NCBI GenBank assembly: GCA_900549105.1
Contig: URND01000054.1
Coordinates: 1 to 18,289 of the forward strand
Reading direction: 5' to 3'
DNA: 18,289 nt
DNA from: an uncultured Eubacteriales bacterium
Lineage (GTDB): Bacteria; Bacillota; Clostridia; Lachnospirales; Lachnospiraceae
Shown: piece after piece, positions 14,333 through 18,289 of the stretch
Position numbering within the stretch: position 1 is the stretch's first letter
How the letters are laid out: every line of letters starts with the position of its first letter
Program-made: the position numbers and the translations under genes
Notes under the pieces: model-generated
What the model was told of the DNA's origin: nothing
The model's input: the letters and a program-made list of their open reading frames with translations, nothing else
The model's database searches: none

Positions 14333-15907
14333 ATGAACAAAGTTGTTACTATGGAACAGGCTGTAGCCATGATTAAACCGGGGGATTTTATTATTAATAG
14401 TGGTTTCCTTACTTCCGCAACGCCGGATGCTCTGATTCAGGCTGTCGCGGACTCTTTCGAAGCTACCGGTGTTCCAAATAATCTGACCGTTATGTTCGGC
14501 GCCGGACAGGGAAACAGAAAGGGCGGTCAGCAGGAACGTTGGGCCAAGGAAGGATTAATTAAGCGCTGGATCGGCGGCCATTATGGTTTCTCCCCAAAGG
14601 CTGTTGAAATGATTGCCAACAACCAGGTGGAAGCCTACAATCTGCCGCAGGGCGTCATCATTGAAATGTACCGCGCCATGGGCCAGAACCGCAAGGGTTA
14701 TATCACTAATGTCGGTTTGGAAACTTATGTGGACCCGCGTCTTGAGGGCGGAAAATTAAATTCCCGCACAACCGAAGATATCGTTAAGGTTGTTGAAATC
14801 GAAGGCGACGAGTATCTTTATTATCTGCTTCCGGATGTAGACATCGCACTCATCCGTGTAACGACCGCAGATACAAACGGAAACTGCACGATTGAAGACG
14901 AAATTCTTCCACTGGATATTTTAAGTGCAGCAATGGCAGCCAAAGGCAAGGGCGGAAAGGTTATCGTTCAGGCGAAAAATATCGTAGCTCCTGAGACAAT
15001 TCCATCCCGAAAAGTTGCTGTTCCGGGCATCTTCGTTGACGCTATCGTTGTGCCTGAAAACCCTGAAGAAACACACCAGCAGACTACTGATTATTACATG
15101 AATCCGGCTTTAACCGGTTCCTTTAAGATTCCTGTCAGCGCTGTTGAGCCGATGAAATTCGATACAAAAGCATTAATCGGCAGACGCTGCGCTATGGAAC
15201 TTGTACCAAATGCCGTTGTCAACCTCGGTGTTGGTATTCCTGAAAAAGTTGCTGCTGTAGCCGGAGAAGAAGGTCTTGCCGACCAGTTAATTCTTACAAC
15301 GGAGTCCGGCATGATCGGCGGTATTCCAAGCGGCGGCGGTTCCTTCGGAGCCGGTGTCAACGGTTGGGCAGAACTTCCGGAAGTCAGCCAGTTTGACTTC
15401 TATGACGGCGGCGGATTGGACGTTACATTCCTCGGCCTGGCCCAGGCAGACACTGACGGTAATGTCAATGTCAGCAAATTCGGCCCTGGCGTTACCGGCT
15501 GCGGCGGATTTATCAATATTTCTCAGAATACTAAAAACTGCATTTTCTGCGGTACATTTACCGCCGGCGGTTTAAAGACAGCCTGCGAAGACGGAAAACT
15601 GATTATTGTTCAGGAAGGTAAGAACAAGAAATTTATACCTGCTGTTCAGCAGATTACTTTCTCCGGCAATTACGCACGCAGAAATAAAATGAACGTTAAG
15701 TTCATCACTGAGAGAGCTGTTCTCGAGCTTCTTCCTGAAGGCCTGACGATTACCGAAATTGCTCCTGGTATTGACCTTCAGACACAGGTTCTCGATCAGA
15801 TGGAATTTACTCCGCTTATCGCTAAAGACCTGAAAACAATGGATTCCAGAATCTTTATCGACGCTCCAATGGGCATTAAAGATGAAATTCTGAGCAAGGT
15901 CAAATAA
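14333..15907 (+). CDS. Acyl-CoA:carboxylate CoA-transferase, Pct/YdiF type (524 aa)
   Basis: Family I CoA-transferase with both halves fused in one chain. It moves CoA between acyl-CoA and a free short-chain acid through a glutamyl-CoA thioester. The catalytic Glu lies in LTTESGMIGG. With the start chosen here it is residue 324, the number reported for Clostridium propionicum propionate CoA-transferase, whose sequence around GCGGFINI, FCGTFTAGGL, IIVQEG and EIAPGIDLQTQ I recall as very similar. N-terminal oxyanion-side motif: GAGQGNRKGG (about 56-65). Length equals that of Pct. The ATG at 14279 is rejected because it sits in the -10 box. First gene of a two-gene unit with the permease, under the LysR-type promoter. 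Acetyl-, propionyl-, butyryl-, lactyl- or hydroxybutyryl-CoA are all possible substrates. Confidence 0.94.
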   Translation: MNKVVTMEQAVAMIKPGDFIINSGFLTSATPDALIQAVADSFEATGVPNNLTVMFGAGQGNRKGGQQERWAKEGLIKRWIGGHYGFSPKAVEMIANNQVEAYNLPQGVIIEMYRAMGQNRKGYITNVGLETYVDPRLEGGKLNSRTTEDIVKVVEIEGDEYLYYLLPDVDIALIRVTTADTNGNCTIEDEILPLDILSAAMAAKGKGGKVIVQAKNIVAPETIPSRKVAVPGIFVDAIVVPENPEETHQQTTDYYMNPALTGSFKIPVSAVEPMKFDTKALIGRRCAMELVPNAVVNLGVGIPEKVAAVAGEEGLADQLILTTESGMIGGIPSGGGSFGAGVNGWAELPEVSQFDFYDGGGLDVTFLGLAQADTDGNVNVSKFGPGVTGCGGFINISQNTKNCIFCGTFTAGGLKTACEDGKLIIVQEGKNKKFIPAVQQITFSGNYARRNKMNVKFITERAVLELLPEGLTITEIAPGIDLQTQVLDQMEFTPLIAKDLKTMDSRIFIDAPMGIKDEILSKVK

Positions 15908-15935
15908 TTAATTTTACACACAGGAGGGCGAATTT

Positions 15936-17240
15936 ATGAGTTTATTTGGTATTGTTTTAGGATTGGCTCTTTTAATCTTCCTTGCTTTTAAGGGACAATC
16001 CATTCTCTGGGTAGCTCCAATCTGTGCTGCAGTTGTAGCGCTTTTCGGAATGTTTGAAGACCCAACTATTAATGTCCTTACCATGTACACAGAAAACTAT
16101 ATGGCTGGTATGGCGAATTTCACTATGAGCTGGTTCCCGGCATTCATGTTAGGAGCTATTTTTGGAAAAATGATGGAAGCCACCGGCGCTGCGAAATCTG
16201 TTGGTCTGCTGATCACACGTTTTATCGGCGCAAAACAGGCCATTCTGGCGGTTGTTATCGCCTGTGCGGCTCTGACCTACGGCGGCGTATCTCTGTTTGT
16301 TGTTGTTTTCGCTATTTATCCACTGGCTGTTGCCGTATATCGTGAAGCAGATATTCCAAACAAGCTGATCCCGGGACCAATCGCATTGGGAGCTTTCTCA
16401 TTCTCCATGTCCGGAATCCCTGGGTCTCCTCAGATTCAGAATATCATTCCGACAAAATACTACGGCACAACCGCAATGGCAGCTCCGATTATGGCGCTGG
16501 CAGCCGGAGCTGTTATGGCCGTTGGCGGCGTTCTCTGGATGAAATATCGCGAACGCAAGCTGAAAGCCGCAGGCCTTCATTTCACTGAGCCTACCAATCT
16601 GGAAACCTTTGATGAATCAAAACTTCCAAATCCTTTGGTTTCTCTGATTCCTCTGATTTCCGTTCCGATCACGCTGAATGTTTTGAAAATGGAATTGGTA
16701 GCGTCCCTGCTGATTGCCGTTGTCCTGACAGCTATTCTGAATTATAAGAGTTTCCATCTCTTTGAGAAATGCCTCAATGACGGCGCTGCCGGCGGACTTG
16801 TATCCATCGGTAACACAGCAGCCGCCAATGGTTTCGGCGCTGTTGTTAAAGCCGTTCCTGGTTTTGCCACACTGACGCAGTTCGTTTTCGGCATCAAGGG
16901 AAGTCCTCTGATTTCCGAAGCTATCGCCACTTCACTTCTGGCCGGCGCTACCGGTTCCGGATCCGGCGGTATCACAATCGCACTGGAAGCCCTTGGTCCA
17001 AAATACATGGAACTGGCTCAAACCGATCCGAACCTCAGCCCGGAAGCGCTTCACCGTGTTGCTTCCATCGCCTGCGGCGGTTTGGATACCTTACCTCATA
17101 ACGGTGCTGTAATCACCTTGCTCAGTGTCTGTGGTCTGACTCATAAAGATTCCTATATCGACATCTTTATGACTTGTACAGCACTCCCGACACTCGCCGT
17201 TATCGTTGCCATCATCCTCGGCAGCATGGGTATCTGTTAA
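15936..17240 (+). CDS. GntP-family organic acid permease (434 aa)
   Basis: A polytopic membrane protein of roughly 11-12 helices and almost no soluble part, apart from a charged loop near 205-232 (KYRERKLKAAG to DESKLPNP). GntP-type marks include SWFPAFMLGAIFGKMMEATGAA with its re-entrant small residues, YGGVSLFVVVFAIYPLA, FSMSGIPGSPQIQNIIPTKYYGT, GATGSGSGGITIALEALG and CGGLDTLPHNGAVITLL. The family imports gluconate, other sugar acids and, in some bacteria, 3-hydroxybutyrate by proton symport. AGGAGGG precedes the ATG; it starts 28 bases after the CoA-transferase stop and ends at a strong terminator. Pairing with a CoA-transferase and not with sugar-acid kinases or dehydratases argues against gluconate and for a short carboxylate such as a hydroxy acid. 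Confidence 0.9.
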   Translation: MSLFGIVLGLALLIFLAFKGQSILWVAPICAAVVALFGMFEDPTINVLTMYTENYMAGMANFTMSWFPAFMLGAIFGKMMEATGAAKSVGLLITRFIGAKQAILAVVIACAALTYGGVSLFVVVFAIYPLAVAVYREADIPNKLIPGPIALGAFSFSMSGIPGSPQIQNIIPTKYYGTTAMAAPIMALAAGAVMAVGGVLWMKYRERKLKAAGLHFTEPTNLETFDESKLPNPLVSLIPLISVPITLNVLKMELVASLLIAVVLTAILNYKSFHLFEKCLNDGAAGGLVSIGNTAAANGFGAVVKAVPGFATLTQFVFGIKGSPLISEAIATSLLAGATGSGSGGITIALEALGPKYMELAQTDPNLSPEALHRVASIACGGLDTLPHNGAVITLLSVCGLTHKDSYIDIFMTCTALPTLAVIVAIILGSMGIC

Positions 17241-17255
17241 TAAAATAAACTTAAT

Positions 17256-17317
17256 AAAAAACATCCCCCTTGGGAATCCAGTCTTTAAGGCTGTGATTCC
17301 CGGGGGGATGTTTTTTT
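17256..17317. terminator. Long bidirectional terminator between convergent genes
   Basis: A near-perfect hairpin of about 26 bp. The outer stem is AAAAAACATCCCCC with its complement (17256-17269 with 17303-17316). After a small asymmetric bulge GGGAATC pairs with GATTCCC, and a top stem CAGTC/GGCTG encloses TTTAA. T-runs lie outside on both strands, so it can end the permease unit (plus) and the panE-TRIC unit (minus). Confidence 0.93.
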
Positions 17318-17348
17318 AGGCTTGTGAGCCCATCGAGATGTTTTTTTA
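17318..17348. other. Short second hairpin and T-run beside the terminator
   Basis: GGCT, TGTG, AGCC, then CATC, GA, GATG and seven T. The string GATGTTTTTTT repeats the end of the main terminator just before it. It overlaps the stop codon of the TRIC gene. It may be a duplicated terminator remnant or a backup site. Confidence 0.35.
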
Positions 17349-17993
17349 TTCATAGGCTTTTGGAAGATTCCATTTAAAAACCGTGGCCAGCATACGCAGG
17401 CCGAATACAACGGCAATGCCGATAAAGGCCGCCGCCATATCATCTGTCTGACGACGCACAAGCTGATAATAAACAATTCCGCCAAGTATTGACGCTACCG
17501 CATAAATCCGCTTTCTGAGGACAAAGGGAATCTCTCCGATCATCAAATCCCTTAGAACGCCGCCGCCAACCCCCGTCATCATAGCAAGAAAAACAACAAA
17601 AAAGCCATTTTCCATATAGCCCATGCCCATAGCCACTTTAGCCCCGGTGATTGTAAAAGCCCCGAGCCCCGCGGCGTCAAACACATTGTTCACCGCATTG
17701 ACAACTCCTACTTTATGCTGAAAATGCTCCCTGAACAGCCAGGCGATCAAAAATACGATAAGGGCAGTCGCCGCCGCAATCGCCATATACCGATAATTCG
17801 AAAAGGCCGATGGCGGTATTTTTCCAACCAATACATCGCGAATAATACCTCCGGCCAAAGCCGTCGTTGCCCCGAGAAAAATAACCCCAAACAAATCGAC
17901 CCGCTTCTCCAGCGCGGCCATTGCCCCGGAAATAGCAAAGGAAATTGTTCCCGCCGCTTCCAGCGCGGCAAAAAATATTTCTCCGAATACCAT
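17346..17993 (-). CDS. TRIC-type cation channel family protein (UPF0126/YadS-like, 215 aa)
   Basis: Seven-helix membrane protein built from two similar three-helix halves plus a last helix. Each half has the Gly-rich kink motif of the family: AGGIIRDVLVGKIPP (47-61) and GVGGGVLRDLMIGEIPF (140-156). Animal TRIC channels pass potassium across the ER. Bacterial relatives form trimeric cation or sodium/potassium channels, with unclear roles. I chose the ATG at 17993, which shares a base with the upstream stop (TAATG); AGAGG lies about 10 bases before it. The longer frame to 18020 overlaps the PanE gene. It is co-transcribed with the PanE-like gene, but no functional link is evident. Confidence 0.9.
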   Translation of the reverse strand: MVFGEIFFAALEAAGTISFAISGAMAALEKRVDLFGVIFLGATTALAGGIIRDVLVGKIPPSAFSNYRYMAIAAATALIVFLIAWLFREHFQHKVGVVNAVNNVFDAAGLGAFTITGAKVAMGMGYMENGFFVVFLAMMTGVGGGVLRDLMIGEIPFVLRKRIYAVASILGGIVYYQLVRRQTDDMAAAFIGIAVVFGLRMLATVFKWNLPKAYE

Positions 17994-18289
17994 TACTCTA
18001 TGCCTCTCGCCTTCGCCCATTCACTGATGCGCCGATAATTCGGAACATCCACATGATAAGCCTCCCCTAGCCGAACCATCTCATGAACAAGGCCATCGAC
18101 CTCGGATTTGCCTCCGGCCGCCACATCCCTCTGCATGGAGGTTGTCGCATCCGGCGTCAATCCGCCTAAAATATTCCCCGCATTTTCTGCCAGATTCACA
18201 TCGAAGGTAATGCCCATAGCCTGTCCAACAGCTTCCACTTCGCGCACCAAATCAAAAAACATCTGTCTCTTTTCTCCCGCCTCCATAAA
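17993..18289 (-). CDS. panE: 2-dehydropantoate 2-reductase (PanE/ApbA-like), C-terminal part
   Basis: The 98 visible residues are the helical C-terminal domain of ketopantoate reductase, the NADPH enzyme that makes pantoate for CoA synthesis. The diagnostic run is TTSMQRDVAAGGKSEVDGLV, matching the family's TSM..D...G..TE(I/V)D motif with its conserved Glu, followed by GEAYHVDVPNYRRI. The frame remains open at the right window edge, so the Met at 18286 is internal and the NADPH-binding half lies outside. PanE-like proteins of Firmicutes include paralogues with other 2-oxo-acid substrates, so the exact substrate is not certain. The stop overlaps the TRIC gene start by one base. Confidence 0.88.
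   Translation of the reverse strand, partial: FMEAGEKRQMFFDLVREVEAVGQAMGITFDVNLAENAGNILGGLTPDATTSMQRDVAAGGKSEVDGLVHEMVRLGEAYHVDVPNYRRISEWAKARGIE

Noticed and set aside
9868..17240. Central butyrate synthesis (bcd) cluster
   Set aside because: The usual thl, hbd and crt genes are missing, and permease, CoA-transferase and LysR genes are present instead; a dedicated side pathway fits better.
15936..17240. Gluconate transporter
   Set aside because: The family match alone suggests it, but no gluconate kinase, dehydratase or aldolase is near; the CoA-transferase partner indicates another acid.

Overview
The window reads as chromosomal DNA of a low-to-mid GC anaerobic Firmicute, most likely a Lachnospiraceae-type Clostridium. 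The grounds are near-consensus AGGAGG ribosome sites, sigma-A promoters with TATAAT boxes, rho-independent terminators, clostridial Etf/acyl-CoA dehydrogenase genes and Cps2A-type LCP proteins. I see no rRNA, tRNA, insertion sequence, phage gene or CRISPR array.

Left part (1-9162, minus strand). A cell-surface glycan operon starts at a promoter at 9134-9162. It reads LCP ligase, membrane-bound UDP-HexNAc 4,6-dehydratase, PLP aminotransferase, polyprenyl-phosphate sugar-1-phosphate transferase, TarI-like cytidylyltransferase, and a second, larger LCP ligase that has its own promoter and a terminator at 845-874. Together they should make and mount the first amino-dideoxy sugar of an undecaprenyl-linked polymer, supply a CDP-activated alditol, and attach the finished polymer to the wall. 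The polymerising glycosyltransferases and flippase are not in the window. Beyond the terminator lie a 61-residue HTH protein with its own promoter and a gene of unknown function cut by the window edge.

Middle part (9204-17317). A short-chain acyl-CoA module surrounds a LysR regulator. On the minus strand are etfB-etfA, then acyl-CoA dehydrogenase and a MaoC-type (R)-specific enoyl-CoA hydratase. Divergently on the plus strand are a Pct/YdiF-type CoA-transferase and a GntP-type permease. The three transcription units (etfBA, dehydrogenase-maoC, CoA-transferase-permease) share a 49-bp upstream element, aligned without gaps and with 30 of 49 positions identical in all three. It contains a TTTATG-N9-CATAAA palindrome of the LysR T-N11-A type and lies 15, 15 and 16 bp from a TATAAT-like -10 box. 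This strongly suggests a local LysR regulon. The enzyme set is self-contained for import of a short 3-hydroxy or unsaturated acid, CoA transfer, dehydration and Etf-linked reduction, with CoA recycled onto new substrate; (R)-3-hydroxybutyrate to butyrate is my leading but unproven guess.

Right part (17346-18289, minus strand). The tail of a PanE-like ketopantoate reductase overlaps by one base a TRIC-type cation channel gene. Both converge on the permease gene across a long bidirectional terminator.
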